A stretch of DNA of 64,000 nucleotides from Cacajao melanocephalus (lineage: Eukaryota > Chordata > Mammalia > Primates > Pitheciidae), in NCBI GenBank assembly GCA_963573385.1, contig CAUYLG010044355.1, forward strand, positions 1 to 64,000. The letters run 5' to 3'. This document shows positions 1-11,614 of this stretch, in pieces (the stretch's first letter is position 1; each line of letters opens with the position of its first letter). The notes beneath the pieces were generated by a model. The model searched no databases. It saw nothing but the letters and a program-made list of their open reading frames with translations, and was not told the DNA's origin. A program made the position numbers and the translations under genes.

Positions 1-62
1 GAGGTTTTTAATACCCATTTTTAGACTGCATTCTAGCCTGGGCAGTAGAACAAGAATCCTGT
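1..62 (+). repeat. Alu 3' end fragment, cut by window edge
   Basis: The stretch around 27-60 reads like the end of an Alu right arm (actgcattctagcctgggca, then an agaacaagaatcctgt-like stretch, where the consensus has 'cactccagcctgggcgacagagcgagactc'). Only the tail is in view, so the subfamily cannot be judged. A pyrimidine-rich tract follows where a poly(A) tail would be expected. Confidence 0.5.
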
Positions 63-175
63 TCTCTCTCCCTCTTTTTCTTCCTCTTTCTTTCTCTCGT
101 ACATTCTTTTTTTTTCTTTCTTTCACTCTCATTTTCTTTCCCCTCTTTTCCTTTCTTTCAAAAAAAAAAAGATAC
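60..175. repeat. Pyrimidine-rich low-complexity tract
   Basis: Nearly uninterrupted C/T sequence (ctttctt, tttcctc and similar words) ending in a short A run at 160-170. It lies between the Alu tail and the old L1. No gene or conserved motif is seen. Confidence 0.7.
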
Positions 176-1083
176 TTGGTAAGATTTCCATCTTTTAATA
201 TTTGTTATAACTTATTTTGTAGCCTAACATGATCCATTCTAGAGACTGTTCTGAGTGCATTTGAGAAAAATATGTATTGTGTTGCTGTTAAATAGTATGC
301 TCTATCTGACTGTTAGGTGCACTCAGTCTGTAGTGATGCTATGTTCTCCATTTTCTTATTGGTCTTCTGTCTGGTTGTGGCAGATATTGGAATTTCCTAC
401 CATTATTATGTTACTATTGTTTCCTTCAATTTTGTCAATGTTTGCTTCATGTATTTGGGTGCTCTGATGTTAATGCATATATATTTATAATTTTTTTATA
501 TCTTTCTGAAGAATTGACACTTGTGTCATTGGATCATGTCCTTTGTCTCTTGTGGCAGTTTTTAGTTAAAATTTATTTTGTCTTTATAAGTGTGGCTACT
601 TCTGCTCTCTTTTTGTTACCATCTGCATAGAATATCTATTTTTATTCTTTTACTTTCAGGCTATGTGTGCCTTTCCATTGAAGGTGAGTTTATTTGTAGA
701 CAGCATATAGTTACATATTTTTTTTTAAAAAAAGTAATCCATTTAGTCACTTCATGTCTTTTTATTGGGGAGTTTAATTCACTTACATTTAAAGATATTA
801 CTGGAAGAAAAAACTTACTACTGTCATTTCCTTAGTTACTCTTTGTCTTTTACTTTTGCTGACTTTAATGGGTTTTTTTCCTTGTCATTTTGGATCAGGT
901 CCTTTGAGTTCTTTGAATTTGGATGTCTATTTCCTTCCTCAGATTTGGGAAACTTTCAGCCATTATTCCTTCAAATAAGTTCTGTGTCCTTTCTTACTGT
1001 CTTCTCCTTCATTGTGTATTGCATATTTGTCTGCTTGGTGGTGTACCTAAGTTTCTCAGACTTTTTTCACTTTTCTTCATTCT

Positions 1084-1126
1084 CTACCTCTCTGTCTCTT
1101 TGTGTCTCTGTCTCTCTCTCACTCTT

Positions 1127-1157
<31 letters not shown>

Positions 1158-1166
1158 TTTTTTTTT
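1084..1166. repeat. (TC)n followed by (T)n microsatellite
   Basis: TCTCTC runs with a few interruptions grade into about 18 T's. The tract lies inside the antisense L1 and replaces a region that is already pyrimidine-rich in that strand of L1M. It is likely length-variable. Confidence 0.85.
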
Positions 1167-1739
1167 GCTCCTCCGATTCATTAACTTCAAATGACATTTC
1201 TACACATTTTCTGGATCTTTCTTTTGCTTAATCAAATCTACTATCAAATCTACATAATTGTTAAATTCAGTTATTTCATTACTCAGTTTCAGAATTTCTT
1301 TTTGGCTCTTCTTTTTTTAGTTTTAAAAAAATCATTTTTTGATTGGGAAATGCATCATTTTCCTGATTTCATTCAGTTGTCTAATGTTGTAGATCATTAC
1401 CTTCTTTACAACAATGATTTTGAATTCTTTGTCAGGTAATTCATCTGTGTTTCTTTGGGATTGGTGTTTGGAGATTAATTTTGTTCTGATTGGGCCATGC
1501 TTTCCTATTTCTTTGTGTGTGTGTGTGCTTTTGTTTTTGCCTTGTTTTATGCATTTGAAAAAAAAGCTACCTCTTCCAGTCTTTACAGATTAGATTTATG
1601 CAGGGAAAGACCTTCACCAATCATCCCAGCTAGAGATCCTGGAGGCTTGAAACCATTTTTGGGGAATGTGATTTTTCCAGCCTTGTGTATATGATTTCCC
1701 AATTAGAAAGCTTTGCTGTTTTCTTTTTCAGAAGCTTAT

Positions 1740-2247
1740 AATCTCTTGCTCTCTGTGGTGTCTGTCAGTTGTGCTATAGGTTATCTCATAGCAGTAGCAA
1801 GGTACTCCTCTTTGGTTTGTCTTAGTGGCCTCCGGGCATCCAAAGCATGGTAGCTTTCCATTAGCTTCCCAAGTCAACTGAGACAGATACCAGTCCCTTG
1901 AGGAGCATTCCAAAAAGCCAGAATGCCAAATGTCTGGTTTATTTTATCTCTCTTTCCCAAGGGAGACATCATGAGATGAAAATCTTGTCCCAATTATACC
2001 AAGCCCTGACAGCCTCTACCTGCAGCACCACGGGCTCTCTGATGCTGCAGCATGGTTCTCCCACTTTCTTATGCTTCGAGAGACCTCCAGGCATCCAAAT
2101 TATGCTGGTTCTGTTAGTGGTTTTAGTCAGGTAAAACATATGCCAGTCTCTTGGGCTGTCTTCCAAAAAGCCAGAATGTTAGATGTACATTTCTCTTTGC
2201 CCTTAAAGGAAAAGCCATGAGCCAACCTAAACTGTGCTGACTTGGAG
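1740..2247 (-). repeat. Two ~254-bp tandem units in the L1 5' leader
   Basis: Two anchors recur at the same spacing. 'ccaaaaagccagaatg' occurs at 1910-1925 and 2163-2178 (offset 253). 'cctccgggcatccaaa' at 1829-1844 corresponds to 'cctccaggcatccaaa' at 2084-2099 (offset 255). The blocks between them are also alike but diverged. This fits a tandem-monomer 5'UTR of an old L1, which would have been its promoter region. No activity is implied. Confidence 0.65.
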
Positions 2248-2455
2248 GGGCAATCATGGATAAAATGGAATGGCTCTTCTTACCCTTTTCAATGTGGCTG
2301 TACTTAGCTTTGTGCTCATGAGGGGTTCTGCAACTTCTTAACATTTTTCTGGAATTCTCAAAAAGGATTTTTGCTTTGTTTGTTGCTGTTAATTCAGTGT
2401 CCCTGTGGGAAAAGAGAACTAGGACTTCTTATTTTATCATCTTATTGATATCACT

Positions 2456-3570
2456 TCAATTATAATAAGCTTAAATAACGACTTCAAGTTTATGATGGAT
2501 TTCTACAAAATACCAAATGTAAGGAAACTTTCTCAAAGTTAGGAGTTACACTGAAATTGGGGAAAATAACTCATGCAACCCACAGTTTTTATTTAAAAAT
2601 AATTAGTTTGCCATTTAGTTTTATACAAGTATAAAATCTAGTTAGAGAAAATTCACTTTTGATTATTCCTGTCCCATTTGCCTTTAACTTTAATAACATC
2701 AACACCCAAGAGTTATTCATTGGCAGATTAACATTTTTAAGGTTTGTAGCCTCTAAATGACAGAATGAAAAAAAGATCATTGTACAAATGTGAAGGAGCA
2801 AATATTCGTCAACTGAAGGGAAAAAGATTTTGATTTAGGATTTGAAAGTATATTACTAGGGTTAGTTAAACTTGCTGGAGTTCAACTGCTATTGGGACTT
2901 TGTTAAAGAGAATGGAAATATATGCTAGTAATAGGAAAAGGAAAGTAAGGTGGCTGTGAAAATATACAGTTGTAGGAAATCTTAGAATATGCATTTATTC
3001 TTAAAAAGGTGAGTATTTAGTATATCACTGGGAAAATTTCTGCAGTGACTGAGAAGCAGACTAGGTGCTTTGACCAATACATTTCACCTTCAATTTATGT
3101 CCTGTTATGTGTGTGTGGCAATCATCAAGTTATCATTTTATTGCTTTCATCCAAAGGTCATTAAAAGATCTATGGTAGGATAAATAGAGTATGATGTTTA
3201 GAATGGATTTTAGAGACAAAAACAGAACAAGATTGACTATATGTACAACAAAGTTGCATTTTGGAATATAATTTAGAATAGAAATGATCAAACCTCTGCC
3301 ATTATAATTATCTATAATTATTAAAAAAACTGTGGCTCTAGATTTTTGAAGCACTCAAGAAATAGAGACATTCTGAGTTATAAGCACAGCTCTGCTACAG
3401 ATTAATTTACTTGTTTCTTTAGCTATTTTAAATGTTGTCTCTATTTAAAAATCTGTATGTACTTCATTCTGGGTGCATGGAGTGGATTAATAAGTAATAA
3501 AAAAGGATTTTCAAACTGAATTGTGCAAGATGATCTCTTATCATCTAGAAAGATACTATTAAAACTTCCT
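2456..3570. other. Apparently single-copy stretch, no gene seen
   Basis: AT-rich sequence between the L1 5' end and an Alu. I recognise no repeat family, splice-flanked frame or structured element here. Confidence 0.5.
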
Positions 3571-3872
3571 GGGCTGGGCATGGTGGGTCATGCCTGTAAT
3601 CCCAGCATTTTCAGAGGCTGAGCAGGAAGGATTACCTGAGGTGAGGAGTTGTAGACCAGCCTGGCCAACATGGCGAAACCCCATCTCTACTAAAATTACA
3701 AAAATTAGCTGGGCGTGGTGGTGTGTGCCTGTAATCCCAGCTACTTGGGAGGCTGAGACAGAGAATCCCTTGAACCTGGGAGGCGGAGGCTGCAGTGAGC
3801 TGAGATCACACCATTGCACTCCAGCCTAGGTGACAGAGCAAGACTCCATCTCCAATCAATCAATCAATCAGT
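3571..3872 (+). mobile_element. Alu (S-type), full length
   Basis: It starts 'gggctgggcatggtgggtca' and contains both arms, a middle A-rich linker (actaaaattacaaaaatta) and the right-arm end 'ccattgcactccagcct'. The tail is a (CAAT)n-like run at about 3852-3870 in place of a pure poly(A). Scattered substitutions put it in the older S or J-S range. Clear target-site duplications were not found. The frames across it (3559-3829, both strands) are Alu shadows, not genes. Confidence 0.95.
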
Positions 3873-4084
3873 CTTCTTTAAAAATTATTTTGACCTCGTT
3901 GTTTTAAAAATTCTTTTTTGGTGTGTATATGAATTTAAAAGATTTTCTATATCAGTACAGTAAAACACAAATTTACTTTCAAAATAAATAAGAATATTGC
4001 AAAACATTTTACAGATAAGACTGTATTAAATTCAGGTCCATTGAGATCCAAGGCTTGGAACTTATGTATTCCATTAGACATTGA

Positions 4085-5060
4085 CATTTTTCAAAAAGCA
4101 GATTTATTGAGGTGTAATTTACATACCTTAAAATTAACCCTTTGGAAGCATAAAATTAAATAATTTTTAGTAAATTTTAAAAATTGTGCAACCATCACAG
4201 TAAACTGGTTTTAGAATAGTTCCATCACTCTAAACATTTCTCTAATGCCTATCTTCAGTAAATTCCCATTCCTTCTGATTTCTGTCTCTATAAATTTTCC
4301 TTTTTTTGGAAATTTTATACAAATGGCTATACAATATATAGTCTTTTGTGTATAACTTCCTTTATTTAGCATAATGGTTTTTAAAATTTTAAACAAAATT
4401 TTTTTCTTTGTTATATTTTAATAGTTTTGGGGGACAGGTGTTTTTGGTTACAAAATAAGTTACTTAGCAGTGATTTCTGAGATTTTGGTGCACCCATCAC
4501 CTAAGCAGTATATTTAGTACTTAACATTTTGTGCTGCACTCAATGTATAGTCTTTTATTTCTCATCCTGTTCCACCCTTCTCCCCAAGTTCCCAAAGTCC
4601 ATGATATCATTCTTACACCTTTGTATACTCATAGCTTAGGTCCCACCTATAAGTAAGAACATATGATATTTGATTATCTATTCCTGAGTTAATTCACTTA
4701 GAATAATGGTCTCCAACTCCATTCAGGTTGCTGCAAATGACGTCATTTCCTTCCTTTTCATTGCTGACTGGTATTCTATGGTGTATATGTATCACATTTT
4801 CTTTATCCACTGGTTGGTTGATGGGCATTTAGGTTGGTTCCATATTTTTGCAATTGTGAATTGTGCTGCTATAAACACCACTTAGCATAATATTTTTGAG
4901 GTTTACTCACATAGTATGTAACCATAGTTCATTCCCCTTTTTGCTTAATGGTGTTCCATTTTATGGATACACCATATTTAATTTATCTACTCATTATTTG
5001 ATGGACGATTGGTTTATTTCCAGTTTGTGGTTACAATATAATGTTGATATGAATATATTA
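4085..5060 (-). mobile_element. Old L1M 3' region, antisense, split by an L1 insertion
   Basis: 4085-4375 and 4882-5060 together match the antisense 3' end of an L1M ('tttattgaggtgtaatttac', 'ttgtgcaaccatcacagtaa', 'ttagcataatggt' ... 'gttccattttatggatacac'). The two halves are separated by a younger L1 3' end at 4376-4881. The interrupted element continues past the Tigger block at 5516. Confidence 0.8.
4376..4881 (-). mobile_element. Younger L1 3' end inserted in L1M, antisense
   Basis: Begins with an AT-rich/poly-T stretch and reads 'ggtttttggttacaaaataa', 'ggtgcacccatcacc', 'ccacctataagtaagaacat', 'tggtgtatatgtatcacatt', which is the complement of a primate L1 3' UTR and ORF2 end. The words 'ttagcataat' at 4366-4375 and 4882-4891 lie on either side and behave as a short target-site duplication within the host L1M. 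Confidence 0.8.
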
Positions 5061-5515
5061 GTCCTCCCATATCTGCAGGGAATATATTACAAGACTCTAG
5101 TGGATGCTTGAAACTGCAGATAGTGCCAAACTCTCTATATACAAGTTAAGTATCTTTTATCTGAAATTCTTGGGACCCATGCTTTGGATTTGGGATTTTT
5201 TTTTTAAATTTTGGAATATTGTAATATACTTAATGGCAGAACATCTCAGTTCTAAACATTCAAAATCTGAAATGCTCCAATAAGCATTTCATTTGAGTGT
5301 GATGTCAGTGTTCAAAAAGTTTCAAATTTTGGAACATTTCAGATGTTGGATTTACAGATTTGGAATGCTCAATGTCTTGTATATTTTTTCCCAATATGTA
5401 CATAACTATGATAATGTTTAATTTATAAATTAGGCATATTCAGAGATTAATAACTAATAATAAAATAGAGCAATTATAAAAATATACTGTAGTAAAATGT
5501 TTATGAATGTGATGA
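5061..5515. mobile_element. Tigger/MER2-like DNA transposon, interrupted
   Basis: 5061-5139 ('gtcctcccatatctgcaggg', 'tgcttgaaactgcagatagt') and 5383-5515 ('ataactatgataatgtttaa', 'taaattaggcatattcagag', 'aataataaaatagagcaatt') match the outer and inner parts of a Tigger1/MER2-type element. A second element is nested at 5140-5382. It is inserted in the L1M and encodes no transposase in this stretch. Confidence 0.7.
5140..5382. mobile_element. Non-autonomous Tigger-type MITE nested at a TA site
   Basis: The ends are inverted: 'tacaagttaagtatctttta' at left and, reversed, 'tacaagacattgagcattcc' at right, with TATA on both outer sides. The interior has the characteristic 'ttggatttggga', 'ttttggaatattgta' and 'caaaaagtttcaaattttgg' wording. 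The same family recurs at 39298-39530. Confidence 0.7.
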
Positions 5516-7744
5516 ACAATAATGATGAGCATCTTTTTGTATTTCTCTTGACCATTTGCATGTTTTCTTTTGAGAAATGTCTGTTCAGATCTTTTGCACA
5601 TTGTTTTGTTTTGTTTTGTTTTGTAATTGGGTTGCTTGAGTTGTTATATATTTTGGATATTTAGCCCTTACTGGATATATGGTTTGCAAATATTTTCTCC
5701 CATTCTGTAGGATGTCTCTCCACAGCTTTGATAATTTCCTTTAATCTGCAGAAGCTTTTTAGTTTCAAGTAATCCCACTTGTCTATTTTTGCTTTTGTTG
5801 TCTATGGTTTCTGGGTCATATCCTAAAAAAAAAAAAAAAAACTGTTTAGACAAGTGTTGTGGAGTTTTCCCACTATGTTTTCTTCTAGCATTTAGGATTG
5901 ATTTTTGTAGATGATTGAGATAGGGTCTAACTTTATTCTTTTGCATGTGAATATTCTCTTTTCCCACTCCGATTTATGAGACATCCTCTTCCAATTGTGT
6001 GTTATTGACATCTTTGTAAAAAATCAATTGAATATAAATATATGGACTTATTTCTGGGCTCTGTGTCCTGTTTCATTAGTCTATGTGTCTTTTATTTATT
6101 TATGTACCATGATGTTTTGATTACAGTAGTTTTACAGTATATTTCTTATCAGATAGTGTGATGCTTCCACACTATAAATATTGTGTCCTTATTTGACAGG
6201 TATTATTCTGGACTTTTATATTTATTTGACCCTTACACACTATTTGCCAACAAATTAAGTATTTTTTTTTTTCGTTTTATAGACAATCCACTGAAGATCA
6301 GACTTAAGTAGCTGCAAATTCTGATTGAATTGGCTCACAATTCCTTTGACTATTCAGTATCTTTTGTGGTTCCATTCAACTTTTAGGATTGCTTTTCTAT
6401 TTCTGTGAACATGTATTGGAGTTTTGTTAGGGATTGCATTGAATCTGGAGATTACTTTGGGTAGTCTGGACATTTAAAAAGTATTAAATCTTCCAATCCA
6501 TAAACACAAGATGTCTTTCCATTTAGTTGTGCTTTCTTCAGTTTATCTCATCAGTGTTTTCTAGTTTTAAATGTACAGATGTTTCACCTTCTGGGTTAAA
6601 TTATTCCTAAGTATTTAAATTTTCTTAGCTATTGTAAATGGAATTGTTTCCCGATTTCTTTTTCAGATAGTTTGTTGTTATTGTATAGAAATGCTTTATG
6701 TTCCTTTTGTTCATTTTGTGAAACTTGACTGATTTCAGTAAAGTTGTAGGATAATAAAGTTTACTAATAACGTTTATTAGTTCTTACAGTTTTTTTTTCT
6801 GGTGGAGTCTTTATGGTTAAGTCTTTAAGATCATATGGTTTGCAAACAGAGACAGTTTAACTTTTTCCTTTCCAATTTGGATACCTTTTAAGTCTTTCTC
6901 TTGCCTAATTGCTCTGGCTAAGACTTCTAGTACTATGTTGAATAGATGTGGTGTGAACTGGTGTTCTTGTCTGGTTCCTGATCTTAGAGGAAAAGCTTTC
7001 AAGTTTTTACTGTTAAGTATGTTGTTCGCTGTTGGTTTGTAATGTATGGTCTGTTTTGTGATGAAGCATGTTCCTTCTTATACCCAATTTGCTTACGTGT
7101 CAGGGATAAATCTCATTTGATTATGGTGAGTGATCCTTTTAATGTGCTGCTAAATTCAGTTTCTAGTATTGTGCTTAAGATTTTGGCATCTATGTTCTTA
7201 AGGAATGTTTGTCTGTAATTTTATTTTCTTTTGTATCAAGATAATGCTTGCTCCATAAAATGAATTTGGAAATATTCCCTCCTCTTCAATTTCTGAGTTT
7301 AAGAAGGATTTGTACTGCTTCTTCTTTAAATGTTTGGTAGAACTCAGCAGTGAAACTTTTTTTAAAAAATGGATTCAGTCTCTTTAATTGCCATAGGTCT
7401 CTTCAGATTTTTCTTTCTTCGTGATTTAGAGTGACATGTGGTATGTCTCTGTGAGTTTATTGGTTTCTTCTAGGCTACTCAATTTCTTGGTATGTAATTT
7501 TTCATAGTAGATTCTCATAATCGTCCATCAGTTGTATTGCCTCCTCTTCCACTTCAAATTTTTTTTATTTGAGTCTTCTTTTTTTTTATTGGTATAGCTT
7601 AAGTTTTGTTGATTTCAGTTATGTTTTCAAAAAATGAACTCTTAGTTTCGTTAAACTTTTCTATTTTTCATATCTCTATTTCATTTATTTCAGGTCTGAT
7701 CTTTATTACCTTCTGAATGACATCTTGATTATCTCTAAGTTTTG
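5516..7744 (-). mobile_element. Old L1 ORF2 region, antisense
   Basis: Continuous antisense L1 ORF2. The minus frame at 6817-7002 gives a reverse-transcriptase block ([20 protein letters not shown], then [15 protein letters not shown]) ending FANH where active L1 has the catalytic FADD, so the enzyme is dead. 5700-6060 is the complement of the ORF2 C-terminal half. Stops and A/T runs interrupt every frame. Confidence 0.85.
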
Positions 7745-9640
7745 TCAATTATGAACATTCATCTGCAGGTTTTCATGTGAACATAAAGTTTTTAACTTTT
7801 TTGAGCATAGACAAAGAGTTTGATTTCTAGGTCTTATGATAAATGTATGTTTAGTTTTGTATGAAACAGCCAAACTATTTTCCAGTGGAACAGAATAGAG
7901 AGCCCAGAAAAAGACCCACATAAAAATAATCAACTCCCTTTGACAAATGAGCAAGGCAATACAATGGAGCAAAGACAGTCTTTTCAACAAATGGTGCTGT
8001 AGTTTTGCAACAAGGATTTAAGTTAGGTAATGGCAATTCTCCAATTTTGTTCTTCTCCTTCAATATTCTGTTGGCTATTCTGAGGTTTTGCCTCTATACA
8101 TAAACTTTAGTATCAATTTATTGATATCCATAAAATAACTGGCTCAGATTTTGATTATGATTGCATTGAATCTATAGATCAAGTTGGGAAAAACTGACAT
8201 CTTGACAAAATTGAGTCTTCCAATTCATTAATATTAACAACTCTCCATTTATAGTTTCTTTTGTCAGTTTTGTAGTTTTTCTCATAAAAATCTTGCAAAT
8301 ATTTTTGTTAAATTTATACTAAAATGTCTTAATTTTTGGGTGCTAATGAAAATGATATTCTGTTTTTAACTTCAGACTCCACTTGTTTATTATTGGTATG
8401 TAGGAAAGTGATTGATTTGTGTATATTAACCTTGTATTCTACAATCTTGGTTTTAGCAGTTGCTTTTTCTTTACTTTTTTGGACTTTGTACATGTTCTAT
8501 AATTTTAAATGTACAATTCTTGCACTTTTCTTAAATTTATTTCTAATTATTTTAATCATTTTGATGCTTGTAAATAGAATTGTTTTCTTAATTTATTTTT
8601 GGGTTCCTCATTGTTAGTATATATAAATAAAATTAAATTTTTGAATTTATGAGCTGTGACCTTGCTGAAGTTATTTGTTTTTTTGTCCTTAGAATTTTTA
8701 TATACAATATTATTTCATCTGTCATTCAAAAACAGTTTTACTTCTTCCTTTTCAGTTTATGTGTCTTCTGTTTCTCTCTCTTCCCTTCTCACTCTCATTC
8801 CTGCTTTATTATACTGACTGGAACCTCAAAAAAAGAGTTGAATAGCATTGGTGAGTTTGAATATCTTTGTCTCCTTCCCAACCTTAGTGGGAAAGTCTTT
8901 ACTCTCACATCATTAAGAATGGTGTTAGCTGTCATGGACACAGGGAGGGGAGCATCACACACTGGGGTCTGTTGTGGGGTGGGGCAAGGGAGGGACAGCT
9001 GTGCAGGGTGGGAGGTCAGGAAGGGATAACATGGGGAGAAATGCCAGATGTAGGTGATGTGGGGTTGGAGGCAGCAAACCACATTGCCATCTGTGTACCT
9101 ATGCAACAATCCTGCATGATCTGCACATGTGCCCCAGAACCTAAGGTACAATTGAAAAAAAAAAAAAAGGACATTTATGCAGCCAACAAAGAAACAAACG
9201 AAAGAATGGTGTTAGCTGTAGGCTTTTTATATTTGCTGTTTATCAGTTTGAGATAATTCCCTTCTATTTCTGATATTTTGAATATTTTTTTTATTATTAA
9301 TGGTTGTTAGAATTAGCTAAGTACTTTTGTGTGACGATAATTATGATTTTGGTCCTTTACTAACATAGCATGTTACTTTAAGCAGTTCTTATATATTAAA
9401 CCAATTTTGCATTCCTGGTATAAATCCAGTTTGGTCAAAATCATAAAGTATAATCAAAAGTAAAATTTTTTTATATGTTGCTAGATTCACTTTGCTAATT
9501 TATTTTGGGATTTTTGCTTCTAAGGTCATGAGGGATAATGGTTTATAATTTTCTTGTAATGTCTTTGTTTGATTTTGGTAATAGGGTAATACAATCGGTT
9601 GGGAAGTATTCTCTTTCTGAAAATTTGTGAAGGATTAGTA
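7745..9640 (-). mobile_element. Second antisense L1 ORF2 segment, rearranged
   Basis: 7745-7882 is antisense of an ORF2 C-terminal/3' part ('aacattcatctgcaggtttt', 'agccaaactattttcca'). 7883-7995 is in the opposite orientation. 8000-8914 and 9220-9640 are again antisense ORF2 ('attgcattgaatctatagat', 'ttgtctccttcccaacctta'). The unit is also interrupted by the plus-strand L1 end at 8933-9201. No intact frame remains. Confidence 0.75.
8915..9219 (+). mobile_element. 5'-truncated primate L1 3' end with 18-bp target duplication
   Basis: 8933-9168 is the plus-strand L1 3'UTR ('catggacacagggaggggag', 'cacactggggtctgttgtgg', 'ggataacatggggagaaatg', 'gcacatgtgccccagaacct') with a 14-A tail. The word 'aagaatggtgttagctgt' is present at 8915-8932 and again, unchanged, at 9202-9219, as expected for target-primed insertion. 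About 33 bases (9169-9201) lie between the A tail and the second repeat and are not 3'UTR (see findings). Confidence 0.92.
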
Positions 9641-9689
9641 TTATTTATACATTAAGTATGTTAGAATTAATCATTTTTATTTTAAAAAG

Positions 9690-10245
9690 TAAATCAGATC
9701 ATAATAATTCTTTGCTTAACTTCCAATATGGCTCCATGTTAAATTTTGCACAGAATCCAGTTTCCTTACCAAGGTCTACAAGGCCCAGTATATAAAGGGC
9801 TTTTCTATATCTGACATTGTCTTTTATTACTTTCTTACTTGCCAATTACTATGCTCTAACTACATGGGCCTTTTTATGTATCTCGAACACTTTAGTCTTA
9901 GGGGCTTTTTACTTGATTCTTTCTATTCCTGGCTCTTTCTCATCAATTACATCTTAGCTCAAATGTAACTGGCACATAGAGTTCTTCCCAGTGTACTCAC
10001 TTTCATTGCTGCCCAAATGACTTTTTACCCCTTACTCTGTTTATTTTTTTTCCAGAACTGTTTGGTATTTCACATTCTTATTTGTTTCTATATTTAGCAT
10101 TTATTATCTGTCTCATCTCCCTTAAACATAAACTCTATAAAGGCAGCTATCTGGCCTTTCTCATTTGTTGCTATATCCCTTGTACCTCGAACAGTGTCTG
10201 GTATTTAGTAAAACCTCAATCATAATTTGCATAATAAGTGAATGA
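9690..10245 (+). repeat. L2 3' end
   Basis: Diverged LINE-2: 'taaatcagatcataataatt', 'ccaaggtctacaaggcccag', 'ctcaaatgtaactgg' and the terminal signature 'cttgtacctcgaacagtgtc ... ggtatttagtaaaacctcaat'. This is a mammal-wide ancient repeat with no coding potential left. Confidence 0.8.
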
Positions 10246-11614
10246 AATGAGTTATTCAGGGTCTTGCTTGGATTTTGGAAAGATAATTAGATAATCTGAA
10301 TTTTTCCAATAGTTCTTAATTAGAAACCTTAACAATAGAAAAAATAACTTGATAGAAATAACGAGATCCACTTTTGTTGGTAAATAGCATTTACAAAAGT
10401 TTGGTGTCAGTGTTGTCCAGACCGTATTTGTCATATGGAGAATAAGAAATTAAAGAGGTGGTTGGGATCTTCAGGCTCAATTACTTCATCCAATAATTAA
10501 ACTGATTAAACAAATATTTCCCTTTGCTCGTTTTATTGATCCAAACAGATCATTCCATAACATCCTGCTGTGATCTGTGGTAACCTTAAGGACCTTGAAG
10601 CGACATCACTTCCTCATTTTCTTCATTCATTTAAAATAAAAGTCAGCCTCTAATGGAAGATACAAGACAATTTCTACCTTCTTAATAAAAAGATCTCCTG
10701 GTAATTTTTGGCTTACTTAGTATTTTAAACTACTATGCATGTAAGACAGATCATGTAATATCCACATATAATATTTCAGTTAGAAATTTGGTTTTGTGTT
10801 TCTATTTAAAATATTATAAAGCATTAACTGATAAAAATTGCTTTTTTCCATTAATACATCATGGAATTATTGTATTAAGATTTATTTCAGTTATCTACCT
10901 CTTCTATGTCTGTATCAACACTTCAACCTTTTCTTTTTTGTCATCAAATGCCATTTTCCTTTAAACAGATTTCCAAAGTAGCTTATTTTTAAAGTTGTTT
11001 GAGATACAGCAATCTTGGAATCAGCATATGATACTGTCTCTAAAAATTTCATTCCAAGCTACAAGTAAATATTTGAATAACATTATAAAAGTTTTTATTT
11101 TTATTCACTCTATTTACTGTATACTTATCAATACACCACTTTGTATATTTTTGTGTTGTATTTTTTTTGTCACATGATCTTTAAAAGGTTGTTTCTGTGG
11201 CCATAAGTCTATTTGAATTGTAAGCTCTTATTCCAGGTAGAACTACTGAATCTGCATTTAATATTTTTTGGTCTCTTTTCTTTTTTGTTGCTTTTTAAAA
11301 ATAAGTCTTATAATTTAAGCATCCCAAATTAGCACTGATTACAGGCTAATGTGTCTTCCCCAAATTACACGTAGTTGCTTACAATGAATATTGAATTCCC
11401 TTTAATAAAAATATTTTAAAAGCCCTCAAATACAGTGAAACATTATTTTTTATATGAGATCATCTGGGGGAGAATTCATGCTTCCAGTTTGGCCAGATAG
11501 AGATTTCAAAGAATATATTCGTGTATTTTAAAGAATATATTAGGAATAGAACTTTTTTTTCCCATTTGTTTAATGTAGATTTTTCTCTTCCATCTTTTAA
11601 AAATATTTGTGCAG
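10246..11614. other. Apparently single-copy stretch upstream of exon-like segment
   Basis: AT-rich DNA with no recognised repeat. The pyrimidine tract before the exon-like acceptor lies at its right end (about 11578-11600). Confidence 0.45.

Larger units (their letters stand above)
180..2455 (-). mobile_element. Old L1 (L1M-type), antisense, with 5' end near 2455
   Basis: Read on the minus strand this is the 5' part of an old L1. The plus-strand text follows the antisense of L1M upstream sequence: 'gatccattctagagactgtt', 'agacagcatatag', 'tttcagccattattcctt', 'attgggccatgctttcct'. It ends with 'tattttatcatcttattgat', like the complement of an L1 start. The 1740-2247 part is a tandemly repeated leader. 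All frames are full of stops, so this is a dead fossil. The exact subfamily (L1M, L1ME or HAL1-like) is not resolved. Confidence 0.75.
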
